Part shown: positions 21,201 to 33,823 of the stretch, in pieces
Numbering within the stretch: the stretch's first letter is position 1
Layout: each line of letters begins with the position of its first letter
From: Albugo candida
Lineage: Eukaryota > Oomycota > Peronosporomycetes > Albuginales
Length of the DNA stretch: 64,000 nt
NCBI GenBank assembly: GCA_040437565.1
Contig: JBDOQK010000005.1
Coordinates: 434,001-498,000, forward strand
Reading direction: 5' to 3'
The notes under the pieces: generated by a model
Told to the model about the DNA's origin: nothing
Database searches by the model: none
What the model saw: the letters and a program-made list of their open reading frames with translations, nothing else
Position numbers and translations under genes: made by a program

Positions 21201-24200
21201 TGTTGGAAATCATGCTCGTGTGTTTGGACTGTAAGTCACAACGACGGATTTGCAGCCTGGAAGACAGTGACGCCATCGCATGCGACGCTGGATATCGGGA
21301 TTCAAGAGCCTCATCCTGTGTCATTCGTCGAGGATGAGGCTTTTTGAATAATTGGAAAGGAAGCACGCCACGTTTCCATACTTTAGCGCGTGAAGGTGTA
21401 TCAAGAGCATCAACATCAAATCGATCGGGAGAGCATCCAATGTGGTATACATTGCACGAACTGACAGCCGCAGGACCTGCTTGCTTATATCCGAAAATGA
21501 GATCGATCCAAGGATGCAAATTCGAAGAAACATGATCGCTTTCTAGCGCGGCTCGATGCTGATGGATAAAGTCGTACGCCGAGGATGCCCACAATGGCAA
21601 TTGGACGTCGGGAAGAGTTCCAAAGCGCTCACATAACAATCGATTTCGACCACTTGTGAGAAAATCCGGCAGTGTGAAGAATTCAGGCGTCAGCTCAAAG
21701 CAGCAGTCTTCGGAACAAGTGGAAAGGTGAAAAGCTTCAGAAATCGAATTGAACGACTGTGTGGTCTTCTCCATGGATCGATTTCTTGCCACGCGTGTCA
21801 ATGGCATCAATCGAATCAAAAAGTAGAGAATGGATCGAGTGTGTGAATACGATCTGGAAAAATGATACGGCGGTGTCCTTCGCTGTGTTCCTGCTTTGGC
21901 GAATGCTGTCGATTGGCGATCGTAGAGACTTTGTATTTGCTGGATTCTCGCATGAGATTGAGCTCCAATTGGTTTTGCTAAATCTCTGAAGCTGTTTGGA
22001 TCCTCTAAATCCAACGTTGTCGACTGATACTCTTTGAGAATCCACGGGAGAATTGGATACTGAGCAATATCGTTGTACGATCGACCAGCGGCGATATTGA
22101 GAAGCATCAAATACTCAAAGTTACTGATCTCACGTCTTCGCCACATATCGGTCCATTTCATCTTTGCAAACATTCGATCCGCAGGTAAGAAAGCCTTGCT
22201 TGTTTTCACGAGACAAGGCGGCTTCCGTTCTCGCACGATCGCATAGATCAGATCAACGTCGTCGTCACGATGGAGGCCGAAAAAACAAGAATTCCCATCG
22301 ACAAAGTAGAATTCCAATCCGTTCATTCCATCGAGTAGAAATCGTCGACGATACATTGAGCGGATGACGCGAATTCCCCAAACTCTTCGTTTGAGTTGCA
22401 GCGCGTGCGTGTCTGAATGCTGGAGGATGACGAATGGACTCGCTTTGTCCGCAAGCTGTTGAAGTGATGTGACGTGAATTCCTTCAAAGACCAGTGTGGA
22501 TTGACCCAATCGTAAGATTCCTTCGATCAGTAGACCGCAAGGGAGAACCAGATATGCTTCAGTTCGAAAAACGCCAGAGAGATTCTTCCAATGCTCATTA
22601 CGCGGATGTTTGATTCCTCGACGTGATTTACCAGAGCTCCCGGTGCTCGATCGATTCGTTGGCATTTTTAACGTCAGTGTGTCGTGCTCTGGCTCAGGAC
22701 TCTTTGCTGGAGTCGTACCGGTCACAATATCGTCCGACATGGAGACAGATCGAGCACGAGATTGTCGCGTAACACCTCTCACTTGGTCGATATCTGTTGT
22801 GGAATGCATTGATCGACGATTCTCGACTGGTTCTTCTTCGTGATTCTGTCTTTTCGAGTTGCGTGAAGAGGTAAATCGTCTGACTCCACTTGAAAATCGA
22901 GTGGAAAGCGTCGTAATTTTCGATCGCGTATTCCTTCCATCGCGTTTCGTGGATGTCGCTTTTGTTTCGCAAACTTCAGACGTTAAGAAACTCACATGTT
23001 GCTCCGAGCTTTTGGGTGCCAACGCGTCGTTCCCAGCAGCATCTATATCCAGAATCACTTCGTTTCCACCCTCGTCGTTGGCTTCCTCATGAATTCCCGT
23101 GTCCTTCATACCAATGAGATCTTCATCGACGTCTTCGATCATGACTTGCACAGAAACATCGCTGGGCTTCATATTCTCTGTCATCGTCGATGTGTACCGG
23201 CAGCTCTCATCAGTGTCAGGAACAAGTCTTCCTCGAATCCAGTTGCTCGACGTATACGTATCCACCCGCCAAGACTCTTTGATCGTAATAGAGTTTTTCT
23301 CATCTTCCATAGAGCCCCACATATGCGCAATTCCCCATTTCAATTCCACAACAAGTCTCGTCCAGTCTTGAATGTCCAAAGCACGGACTCGTTGGAGCCA
23401 CAAAGGTGGTGTATTCTTTCCAAATCTGTGCTCCATTTTCGCTTCCAACGACGCATGTACCATTCGCTCGATTTCACTCGCAGCATTTCGCATCTCATTT
23501 TGTTGGTAGCGTACAATTGCATTCGCTTGTACCATGCGATTTTGCTGAGAATACGACAGTTGCTCGTGGTAAAAGTCATCTCGACGCTGAACTTCGATAC
23601 CATTTTGCACGAAATCATGTTTCTCCATCAGAATCTCAAGCTCTTGAAACGATTGGAAAGGAGGTGCCACCAGAGATTCGATAATTGTGCTTAAATGTGT
23701 GACTTCTTCGACCCAATGACTTGCCTGCGCTCGCTCCACTACTTTGACGAGTTCAGGTACGACCCACAACACCAAAGCCGTCTCATTTCCCGGTGACGCC
23801 TTTACCAATTTGCTCTGACTGATGAGACCCGATGACACATCGTCCGTGAACGCGGACTTGCCAAATCGATTGGAAGGAGTAAAAGACGATTCAAAATGCG
23901 CTCCTTCTTTGCCAAATCCCAATGAATGAATGAAATACTCCAATTTTCGTATTTGTTTCATGAAATTCATTGCCGATAAAGAATTGGCATTTGAGAATAC
24001 CAAAGCTTTTTGTGTCGCAAGTGTGAGTGCTGTATCCTCTTCTTCGGAATTGCTTTCGTCTTCTGCCGAATGAGACACTGATGTTCTGGGCTCCAGGAAC
24101 AGCAGATAAAAGCTTCGTAACAGAAGCTGTAAAATCTGACGCATGGGTCCGCCGGGATGCGGGCGGAGATAACATAGTTTCCCACACGAAGAGCCGATAC

Positions 24201-27200
24201 TTCCCCGTGACGAGAATGAAGAATGTCCCGAAGGCGATATTGGACCCGACTCAGAGGTCGATCGATACTCTCCAGCTCGACGTGTACTCGAAGCCGCTGT
24301 TCCGCCAAACGCTGCATCTCTTTCTGCATGTAGAAGAGGCGTCAGATGCTGCCAGATACTCAGAATCGCATCCAATAACTCGCTTTCTTGATCCAATACC
24401 CGCTCACATTTCCAATACACGGAATCATCTGAATGATCGTTCTCTTCCTTTTGGGGATGGAGAGATGGTTTCTCCCCACACACAAGCACCAGAGACGATC
24501 TTTGTTCCAGCGAACGACTCGGATCAATCGCACCTAAAGTGTCTGGATCGTAATGCAAAACCACAGCTGCACAAATCGTAGCGATATTCTCGGCATTCCG
24601 AATAAGAATGGAATCTCGCGATAACATATCCAAATTCGTTCGTAAACTGATCTCGTTGCTCAAAGCTTTGTCCAGCTTGAGCAATGTCATTTTCAACAGC
24701 GTCATCACCACACGTTCATGCTCTTCTCGATACTGAGTCGGAGATATTACACAAGCTACAATGGACAACGGATCCTGCAAAAGCGTCCATGCGATATCGT
24801 TTCGTTTCGCTTCGTAATGCACAAAAGACGATAATAACGCGATGCATGTGCGAGTGATAAAATCGATACATTCGTTCGACGCCATAGTAGCGAGTAATTG
24901 CACCAAAATGAACTTCATTTCTTTGGAGATCGCTTTATCGGGCAGAATTTTGCCTCCATCTTCCTCGGAATTCGTGAGTAACGACCACAAAAACGTCATG
25001 TCTTCCATCTCCACTACGCCGTATAAAGCACTGATCCGAGTTTCTTCATCGAGCTTTTGATTCAGTACCATTTCACGTAAACGACTTAACGGCGCGTCGG
25101 GAATGCCTGAGAATCCATCCGTCCATTTACACGAAGAGGATGTGCATGCGTCCAATTCCCCACGAAGATTTAAGAAAGCCTCTAGGATCGGTACACTGGT
25201 CATCACGACGCTGACTTCACTTGACAGTGTTGTTTTTGATGGATCACTGGCCCCACCGCTCTTTTGACGCTGATGGAACAAGATGAGCTGACGATTGCTT
25301 GCACTTTCGGTCGTGTCTGAGCTGAACAAAACCTGAAAATGACGAACTGATACGAGTCGTAGGGCGATCGGTGCTGTCCGTAATGACGCAAGGAATGGGA
25401 AAATCAGATTGGAATGCCAAATGGTTGCCTTCTCGAGCGCTTCGTCGTCGAGGAATGACTCATATTCCGAGTAATTTTGAGAGAATGGAGCGTCCAGGAG
25501 AAATAAAAGTATCTCCGTGTACACAGTCATATCCATCGGAGATTCAGAGTGCAGTAAAGCATTCACAATCAAATACGACTCGGTGACGGAAAGATGGACC
25601 CTATCGATAGACTGAAGGGCGCTCACGACTGAAGCCTCGACGATATCACTGACGACTGGATGACACGATATGTGCTCCAGGGATCGGAATAGACGCAACG
25701 TCATAACTTGAACAGAGATGTGCTTGGAAGCCAACAGAGGAAGCCAAAGTCGAAGACCCCCAAGTCGATTCAGCGTCTCATACATTTCCTGGCGTGTGCT
25801 GGACTCATGAAGAAAATGAAGCAGGACTTTGAACAAATCGGGAAGTTCGCTTGATGGAACAACATCAACAACAGCGCCTGCTTCCATTTCGGCCTCGGAG
25901 GCTCGCTGAGAAGGTTGTCCGTCCGCACCCGCGTCGAACGATCCATTCCAAGTAGTTGACGAATGTGTCACGCCAATTGAATTTGTAGCTTTCCCAACCA
26001 TGCAATACACCAAGACTCGAGTGTTTTCATACGAAAGTAGCGCTTGTGGGGAATGAGCCTTGGGGTTGCTCGCAAGCCCAAGCAAAAGTTTGGAAGCAGA
26101 GGTACTAATCTCAGTGTTCGATTGACACAAAAGAATTCGAATTATTCCAAGTATCCGGCCTCGAAAATGCTGAATCTCGGAGGGTGTAAAGTATCGATTG
26201 CGAGGCACTGAGAGGTTGTCTACGGGCGAATCCTTCCAATATATCCAGGATAAGGAATGTACAAAGTGACGGATCGATAAGGAAATCGTAAGTCGGCTTT
26301 CATCGTTTCGTATCGCTGTCTCCAATTTATCAAAAATTGTGCATTGTAATGGGAACGGCGCGTTGACCCAAATGCGGAAATTGTACAGCAAATGTTTGGC
26401 AATTTCAGTCGATAACGAACGATCTGACAAAACAGCTGATCTCATGCGTTCCAATGCGATATAAATGTCCAGTGTGAGGTGAGAAGGAGGTAGGGAACGA
26501 AGCAAAAGCGCCATATTACGAACTCCAGAGTGTCTTCGAAATGTGAATTTGTTGACAGGAGAGTGACGTAACAACTCAGCTATCAAAATGATGGCTTTCG
26601 GAACGCATTTTGGCGGAAAAGGTCGGATATGCAACCCTGCCAAATGCTTTAAAAAGTCGATTTCTTCCTGGAATTGTGTTTGTAAAGAGTTCTCATTCGC
26701 AATGTCTTTACTTTGAGCGTCCAATACACTCCAATTGGCAGGTGAGAATAAAAAAGGGAGGCAGATCGTTGGGCCTGCAAGCTGAGCGATAGCTTGTTTC
26801 AAGTGTGTGGTATGACGCAAACGAACTCCAACGCCAGCGGCTTGCGCATGCATTCCATGTCCACTCGAATCAAAGCAGAGGCCCTTTAGACGATCGCAAT
26901 TTCGAGCGTCATATGCGAATAGAAGCCCTTCAATCGATGTTGTGCCACTTGTCGAAGCTGTTGATGCTACTCCCAAGGAAGCCAGTGTCCCAAAGGACCC
27001 AACACTCGGCGTATTTGCGCTCGAATTCGAGCTCGTGGACGACGAAATGTACGAATTGAATTGTAAAATGAGAGCATCAAATTCTTCGGCGCTATGAATA
27101 TTCTCAATCACACTTGTCGAAAGCGTTTGCCCAAGTAATGCAACCGGACCTAGAAGCACACGCAGCGACATCGCGCCTGTGATCGAATCGGAGCGAGATG

Positions 27201-28282
27201 ATGCACAGGAAGCTGTCAGGTATTCGCGATGTCGGTGCCGCATACCGATAAATGCATTCACAATTGGATTCATTAGCGATACATTTGGGTACGAAAACTT
27301 GCTGGAATGAGACAGCTTTTGGTCGGCGTATACATCCACCTTTGATCCGCGAATTTGACGATGAGTGTGTACGATAGAGATCAGTTGCCATCGTCCGACC
27401 ACCACGAGATCCTTAACCTCAACTAATGCATCATTCTTCTTTTTGTCGAAACAAGTGAGAAGCAGTGATGCACGATGGAAAGAGCCCATGACGCCAACGC
27501 CTGTGGAACCACAAAATTGGAAGAAAGGAGCTCGAAATTCCGGTAAAACTTCAAATTTAACCCATGCACAAAAGGTGTATCCTTGTGCAGGGAAGACTTC
27601 CCATTTCGGAATGATCAAGCCTGAGGCTTCTTCACTAAGATCGAAATAAGATGACGGGCCGATAGAATCGCGAGCAATCATTTCCAATGTGGAAAAGTAG
27701 ACTCCAATTGCCGTCTCATTCCACGTCGCGTTTTCTTCAGACTGCGTGCAATATATCGACCTGAACATTTGTCGGACGTCTTCAATTCGGACGGAATGAC
27801 GACTCAGATACACCAAAAGCCTTAACAGCTTTTCAGTGACGGCGAGTGAAGGCTGCTTTGTCGATTGTGCTGCTTGATTTTCCTGTGAGTGGTCATCAGA
27901 GACGATAAATGCTCGATTTGTGTCGAGATATGATAAGATTTGGCTGGGAACGCCATATGTGATGCAAAGTTCAATATTGAAGCAATTATTTTTGACCAAT
28001 TCAATTGCTTTTGTGAGAATCGCAACTGCAGTTGAATCCGAGACAGTTGCAATTGATTCGGAAATTAAATTATGCAGTGCGGATGGTTTATCGATCCGAA
28101 GTTGCGACGCATTTTCCGACGCGGAAATTGGATGGTTTACTACACAATAAACAGCAAAGGTGATTGAGAGGTAAATGGCTTCAACAAAGAAAGCGAAACG
28201 AACAGATCTTCGAGAAAAAAGCGGTGACTGCCGAGTTTGTATCTGAATCTGATTCTGCTGATGCATTTCCAGAGGTCTCCAT
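18215..28282 (-). CDS. BEACH-WD40-ELMO giant fusion protein with clathrin/AP2-binding tail
   Basis: Exons 28282-28204, 28139-19848 joined (after removing the 325-bp gap duplication) to 19422-19127, then 19081-18889, 18835-18776 and 18726-18215. They total 3144 codons exactly, 3143 residues. Order: short acidic start METSGNASAESDSDTNS; armadillo-like helices with a concanavalin-like insert (GYTFCAWVKFEVLPEF); a PH-BEACH domain (FRTEAYLVLPCGLLIEG, LDGMNGLEFYFVDG); the BEACH core (WRRREISNFEYLMLLNIAAG, PPYHFSRSYSHTRSILYFLI, ELTPEFFTLPDFL); WD40 repeats. With no stop between, an ELMO domain follows (GFQRPDPTTDFRAGGMLSLY, PVGINLT, LFDYLWKEMNANYGSF). The tail holds a clathrin-box-like LLDIDL and two DPF motifs. 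BEACH proteins act in membrane traffic; ELMO domains act on Rac/Arf GTPases. Confidence 0.85.
19423..20172. other. Assembly gap 3 with 325-bp flank duplication
   Basis: The 100 N at 19748-19847 are flanked by identical 325-base copies (19423-19747 and 19848-20172). The copied segment spans the end of the WD40 part and the linker into ELMO, in one continuous frame in both copies. Merging them restores a single frame. Confidence 0.9.
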
Positions 28283-28402
28283 CAATTCGAAGGCACGGAC
28301 TACAAATGAGATGAAAATGGATCGAGACGTTATCAGCAGATACAGAAATCGTTGCACTCGAATTTGCGGCCAAAGTGATGAGCGCTGGATAAAATCCTCT
28401 TT

Positions 28403-28412
28403 GTATTTATAC
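28403..28412 (-). promoter_or_regulatory. TATA-like element upstream of BEACH-ELMO gene
   Basis: On the minus strand the sequence reads GTATAAATAC about 120 bases before the start codon at 28282. TATA boxes are not general in oomycetes, so this is only a candidate. Confidence 0.25.
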
Positions 28413-28505
28413 AGCTAATCAAGATGTCTCCCACAATATTATAAACGGAGCGCGATTATTATCTCTAACAGGATCCGACTCGATCAGTAACGGAAAAGCT
28501 ACCAA

Positions 28506-29360
28506 ATGATCTCCGACATCAATCAGTCGCAATTCGCCACTACATGCTCCATTAACAATGCTAAAGACCACGTCGTGTATAAAACCGTCCAAGGATGGAA
28601 AAGAGATGTACAAATTCTACTTTGTATTTTCTTTGCGTGCACTATATCCCTCGCAATGATCATCTATTTTCTCATCATTTCGCAATTGAATGACGCGGAA
28701 TGGTCACAATTGCGCTTTCCATCGTCATTGGAGAATGCCAAGCAGATCGGATTCGTTCTCACTTCTTTTTCAGACCACGCCAAAGGATCCGTTCTCTTCA
28801 CTCACATGAGCTGTTATTTGTATTGGCAAACATTTGCGATTCCGGGAAGCATTTTCCTCAATCTTTTAGGCGGTGCTCTGTTCGGTTTATGGGTCGGATT
28901 CCCATTGTGTGTGATGTACAATACGATCGGATCCGTTACGATGTACCTGTTATCATACAAATTCGGTGAGAAAATCGTCTCGCGCTTTTGTAATAACCGA
29001 TTGATGCAACTGAAGGCGATGATCGATAGCCACACACAGAGAAATGAATGTTCATGGAGCGATTTGGCGCTGTATACCATTTTCATGCGTATATTTCCAT
29101 TCACACCCAATTGGTTTCTCAATATCGCATCACCACATCTTCAAATTCCCATTCCGATTTTCATACTTGGGCCCTTTTTTGGTTTGCTTCCATACAATTT
29201 TCTCAGTTGTCAAGCTGGATTGATGCTGAGTATGCTCAAGTCGAAAGAAGAGATTGTGAATAAGCAGACCACCTTCCAGCTTGTCGTCGTTGCAATTCTC
29301 GGCGGTATTTTGTTGCCCATACTGAAAAAACGATTCCGACCGAAACAGCGAAAAGAGTAG
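28506..29360 (+). CDS. TMEM41: TMEM41/VTT-domain (DedA superfamily) membrane protein
   Basis: Single-exon 284-residue polytopic membrane protein. After a cytosolic N-terminus comes a first TM helix (LLCIFFACTISLAMIIYFL), then the VTT core: YWQTFAIPGSIFLNLLGGAL, FGLWVGFPLCVMYNTIGSV, TMYLLSYKFGEK. A re-entrant segment (MRIFPFTPNWFLNIASPHL), IFILGPFFGLLPYNFLSC and a last TM (FQLVVVAILGGILLPIL) precede a basic tail KKRFRPKQRKE. The FAIPG...NLLGGALFG signature is that of eukaryotic TMEM41A/B, ER lipid scramblases involved in autophagosome and lipoprotein formation. The start ATG is about 220 bases from the divergent BEACH-ELMO start. Confidence 0.88.
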   Translation: MISDINQSQFATTCSINNAKDHVVYKTVQGWKRDVQILLCIFFACTISLAMIIYFLIISQLNDAEWSQLRFPSSLENAKQIGFVLTSFSDHAKGSVLFTHMSCYLYWQTFAIPGSIFLNLLGGALFGLWVGFPLCVMYNTIGSVTMYLLSYKFGEKIVSRFCNNRLMQLKAMIDSHTQRNECSWSDLALYTIFMRIFPFTPNWFLNIASPHLQIPIPIFILGPFFGLLPYNFLSCQAGLMLSMLKSKEEIVNKQTTFQLVVVAILGGILLPILKKRFRPKQRKE

Positions 29361-29394
29361 ACCTATCAACTGTGCAAATAGAAAAGCTTCTCAT

Positions 29395-30758
29395 TTATTT
29401 TGATTTTGTTTTGAGCGTTTGTTCGTATTCCTCACGAATGCGCTCAAGCTGATGACGTTTGATAGGGATACTGAATGCCACAGCCAAGACTTCCTCAATT
29501 TGCACCTGGAGATAGCGTGAGCACTTGATTCATACAATCGATCCACACGCACCGTTGTTGGCAAATCTCGAAAAAATTCCATAATGGACTCGAATTGGAT
29601 GCTCAGTAGCTGTTCTACACGCAGTCGGTGAGGTCAAAATAAGCTCTCGGAGACACACACTTACTCTGAGATATTTTGATGAGCGCCAGTGCGACACGAT
29701 AGATGATCTTCCATCCTTCCAGCAAGAAGATATCCCACACGCGCGTGACAAAGTTGAACGGGAAGCTGTACGTGAACAGCGTAATGAACCACTAGAAAGC
29801 CTTCGTGAGTTGTGCGGGGAATCTCTTTGCAGAAGCGACTTACTTGAGAGAGATACGTCGTCGGATGCAGGCCTTCCTCACGCAAATGTACCGCCACTCG
29901 CGGAATGTACAAGGCCATCAGTCTTTCAAACACAAACACCAACTCGCCGACTTTGGGCATTCCAGGTCGATAAATATTGGCTAAATCGTATCGCTTGTGA
30001 TTCAGACAAGCGACCAAATGCCAGAACGATTGCTCTTCAGGAATATAACTGAGGAACATTGCGGACAAGAAAGCCATGCCTTGGCAGTATCCCACATCCG
30101 GATCGTGCAGTGAGTAAGCCTTCAAGACGTTCATGAGTGCACCTTGACCGAGAGAGTTTTTCGCGTGGAAGAGATAATGTTTGGGAAACGTTCGACCAAT
30201 ATCTCTGGCAATCGAATCCTCACACGGAATATCAATTGTTTGCAAGAGTTCTCGATACACTCCGGGGTTATGCATCGCCATTTGTGTCGAAGCGGCAAGG
30301 TGACACCAAACTCGTCCTCGTAGTGCTTCAGGAATCCCTTTTCGAATGCGTTTTTTCAACAGCGATGCGTGCTTGAGCCTGCAGCTGTATTCAATACAAA
30401 TGTGAGTATCAAGTGACGAAGCGTTAGAGATCGTGAAGAACGCACACTTCCCAGTCTTCGAGCTGCTTGCCGATCATCCGAATCCATTTCTGTGTACGCG
30501 AGTTCTCCAGCCATACGGCGCTTTTGTTTTCGAGGCCGATGCTGAATCGTCTGAGAAAGAGAAAAGTATGTCAGTATTCCGTGCGTATGATTGTATGCTG
30601 AGGTACTTGTCAGTCATAAGAAAGCCATAGCGGTCGATCGGACTCGTTGGGAAGGCCACTGGGAGCTCTAAATCCACTTGATAGCTAGACTCAATCTCCA
30701 CCGTTTTGTTGCCATTTTTGGAAGGCGAATGTGCTCGTGCAGCCAATTCGGAAGCCAT
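29395..30758 (-). CDS. TBC-domain Rab GTPase-activating protein
   Basis: Multi-exon gene of about 390-410 residues. The N-terminal exon (MASELAARAHSPSKNG, then IDRYGFLMT) matches the leader before many TBC domains. The TBC core reads IRKGIPEALRGRVWCHLAAS, then IARDIGRTFPKHYLF with the arginine finger, DVGYCQGMAFLSAMFLSY with the glutamine finger, and EGLHPTTYLSQ. A spliced segment WFITLFTYSFPFNFVTRVWD leads on to IFLLEGWKIIYRVALALIK. The last exon, after a 20-nt apparent intron or altered acceptor near 29511, reads VQIEEVLAVAFSIPIKRHQL and ends KTKSK at 29395. Both catalytic fingers are present, so an active Rab-GAP is expected. The stop is only 34 bases from the TMEM41 stop on the other strand. 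Confidence 0.88.
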
Positions 30759-30923
30759 TTGGATAGTAAATAAGGTAATGTTTCCTGAGAGGTGTCAATG
30801 CTTATGGCAGTCGCTTGTCAAGTCGAAAAAATACGGTTTGTAAAACGCATTATTTCCAATTTGAGCGAAAGAATAAATAGCTTCACCAAAATAGACGATG
30901 ATGAGTGCCTGTGTTGAGAAGTG

Positions 30924-32626
30924 TCAGCTGTCAGCCATCGTGGTGTCTTCGTCTGCGTAATTGTCAATAATTTCGGTGGCTTTGATCGCAATATCTACAG
31001 AGTTTAAGATATGAGTTGATATCAGGAAGAGATGTAACGCACTTTTATTGGGATGATACTGCAGACTCTGTATCGTGTTCTGGCTGTCCATTTCATCCAA
31101 AAGCACGTTTTTGTGAGAGAGTATACATTTCAATGTGTCCAGGCAGAGATTTAGTACATCAACGTCTACGGTTTCCAACATCTTGAAGAAGATTGGCTCA
31201 CAGCCTACGGAGATGTCAGAGAATAATAAGAGTCAATGCGTAGACGTACCATGCTCAATAAGGATTGCGACTTGATCACGAGTTCCATGACAAATCGCAT
31301 TCGATAGAGCCCAAATAGCTTCCCTTTTGACGGAGAATTCATCTTCTGTAGAGATATGAAGTAGAATCGGAATCAGGTGAGCGTCGATGACAGTCTGAAT
31401 CTCTATTTTGGAAACTGCTGTTACGTTGGAAATCGCCCAGCACACATCTCGTCGTATGGAATCGTTTGGGTGCTTCATCAATGTTGGAAATCGCAAACAA
31501 ATATCCAACTCGAGCATTGTTTTGGTCACATGCTCGCTTTCGGCTAATACGTTACCCACAATTTGTATTGCTGCAGATTGAATCTTCTCACAGCAATGAC
31601 TCAATAGGTCGATAACGCGCTCACAGATTCCATTTTCGATGATACTTTCCACGATTTCCGAGCATGTTGAGAAAGCGAGAAGCGTGCAGCACGCATCAAT
31701 CAATACTTCTTGATCTGTAGCGTCAATCACAAGCCTTAAAATTTCCATTACTGGACCAACAAGCTGTAAGTCTGGTATGGTACGATGTCTGAAAAAGTTG
31801 GAGATTGTCCACATTGCTGTGCGTAAAATATATTCGTTCTCGCGGCTTTGCTTGACGACGATCAGCATCGGCATCATGACACCAGCATCGAGTATATAAT
31901 CTCTCAATGTTGTCGATGCTCTTGCGAGATACCCGAGCGACCAAATTGCTTGCTCGCAAACATCATCGTTCCGACCAAGTGTCAGCTCACACAAAATTGG
32001 AATCAAATTAGAGCAAATATTTTTTTGAGATGAATTTGAAACAATTCGGGTGAGTGCCCAGGCAGACTGGATCTGGATTGGTGGATTGTTGTATGCTTGT
32101 AAGAATTCCATCAAAAGGGGCACAAGGTCGAGATCAAGCACAATCCCAATGAGCGAGTCTGGATCTACAAATTTCGATCAGATATGGTAAAAAAGTGTGA
32201 TTAGATGAGTTTTACGGCTGAAGAGGAGCTCTCGGAGATCGCTGACGCCATTGAGCTGTTCGTTTGTATCAAAGGATAATATTTTTGCGGCTAGTCTCTG
32301 CACATCTCGCCTCTATTGTATAGAAATGTATCAGGTAAAGAAAGAAGCATCGAGACTTGACATACCATAGAAGTCGTGGATTTTTGATGATTGTATGTGG
32401 CTGTGGTTTGGAGCAGGGGTGGTGGAATGGTCTGGTTGTCATATTAGAGCGATTATTGAGAAGTTATTCATCTTACGTGATTCATTCGTCGGCGTTGTTG
32501 CAATTTATGTTCTTTTGACAGTTTTCGTATCTGTTTGGATACATTCTCTCTTCTCTCTCGAATGCTCTCACTATCAATACCTTTCTTGTAGCTGCTGCGG
32601 CGCCGTTGATCAATAAGAATTGCCAT
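30924..32626 (-). CDS. Importin alpha (karyopherin alpha)
   Basis: Nuclear import adaptor that binds classical NLS cargo and importin beta. The first exon (ATG 32626) encodes the importin-beta-binding domain: QRRRSSYKKGIDSESIRERR, then RKLSKEHKLQQRRRM. Following exons near 32390-32230 carry PHTIIKNPRLL and LSFDTNEQLNGVSDLRELL. The long exon 32141-31233 contains armadillo repeats with the W..SN/W..TN ladder that binds cargo (IQSAWALTRIVSNSS, EQAIWSLGYLA, RTAMWTISNFFR, RRDVCWAISNVTA, KREAIWALSNA). The last exons finish the ARM array and end in an acidic tail DNYADEDTTMADS. All expected regions are present. Exact 5' splice sites are approximate. Confidence 0.93.
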
Positions 32627-33381
32627 GTTGCATCGATAAAATTGTTCCAAAAAACGGTACCTACGGATTGGATGTAAATCCGCAACACAATATTATGATT
32701 GGATTGAATTATGACGTATCAGATATAAGCCGACATACACCTAAAAAGTAAGCTTGGAGACGATAANNNNNNNNNNNNNNNNNNNNNNNNNNNNNNNNNN
32801 NNNNNNNNNNNNNNNNNNNNNNNNNNNNNNNNNNNNNNNNNNNNNNNNNNNNNNNNNNNNNNNNNNAGACGATAATGTTGCAGCAAGTATCAGGAGGTAA
32901 AGGTTGCAGCAACTTTGAAGGACTGCTTATTCCATCGTTGCGGTTGCCACAAAAAGATGCCGCAATAAGTAGCTTTATCAATAGCCTCTTTTCATATAGC
33001 ATGAGAGCAAAACTAATCAATCCTATCGAATTTTTACTGCTTCTTACAGTGAAATGCATTAAGAATCGTCTATAGACTTTCGTCCGATCAAAGCTCCAAT
33101 CCGAGCCATTCCACGCGCAAAACATGAAAGCTACCATAACGCCACCCACTCGACCACAACTAGATTTTATTCCATGCTGAAATCTACAGCTACGTGCACC
33201 TGCATTGTGTATTTACAGCGTGGAATTCATTCGTTTCGATAACGAGTCAATGGAAATATTCAAATACAGCAACAGCAAACGAAATGAAAATCAATACAAG
33301 TGACGTACAAGTGACAAGTGAAGCGAAAGACAAGTACAAAGGCGTTCATTTCGCTTGACTCTTTGCTGCATGACATATATG
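32627..33381. other. Intergenic region with gap 4
   Basis: About 750 bases between importin alpha and the epsin 3' end. It contains 100 N at 32767-32866 whose flanks share only 9 bases (AGACGATAA), a weaker overlap than at the other gaps. No convincing frame. The part after 33150 is AT-rich with GACAAGTGA-like short repeats near 33300-33335. Confidence 0.5.
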
Positions 33382-33823
33382 AATCAAATTCCATTCCTAT
33401 CAAACATTACACTATCCATCTCATCAAAATGGATTGTTGTGATTGGTAAACTGCTGCTGTTGTGATGCGTTCCCATAGCCACCCATCATATTGGGACCTC
33501 CAGGATGTTGATGCTGCATTCCCATCACATTCATATTCGGATGGTGCTGAACNNNNNNNNNNNNNNNNNNNNNNNNNNNNNNNNNNNNNNNNNNNNNNNN
33601 NNNNNNNNNNNNNNNNNNNNNNNNNNNNNNNNNNNNNNNNNNNNNNNNNNNNAATCAAATTCCATTCCTATCAAACATTACACTATCCATCTCATCAAAA
33701 TGGATTGTTGTGATTGGTAAACTGCTGCTGTTGTGATGCGTTCCCATAGCCACCCATCATATTGGGACCTCCAGGATGTTGATGCTGCATTCCCATCACA
33801 TTCATATTCGGATGGTGCTGAAC
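33382..33823. other. Assembly gap 5 with 171-bp flank duplication
   Basis: 100 N at 33553-33652 separate identical 171-base copies (33382-33552, 33653-33823) of the epsin 3' coding end. The left copy is a truncated duplicate of the C-terminus, not a second gene. Confidence 0.9.

Noticed and set aside
23000-24600. Long plus-strand frames antisense to the BEACH gene
   Set aside because: They lie opposite an intact coding exon and have no domain resemblance.
33382-33552. Second epsin C-terminus downstream of the gene
   Set aside because: Exact copy of the real 3' end across gap 5.
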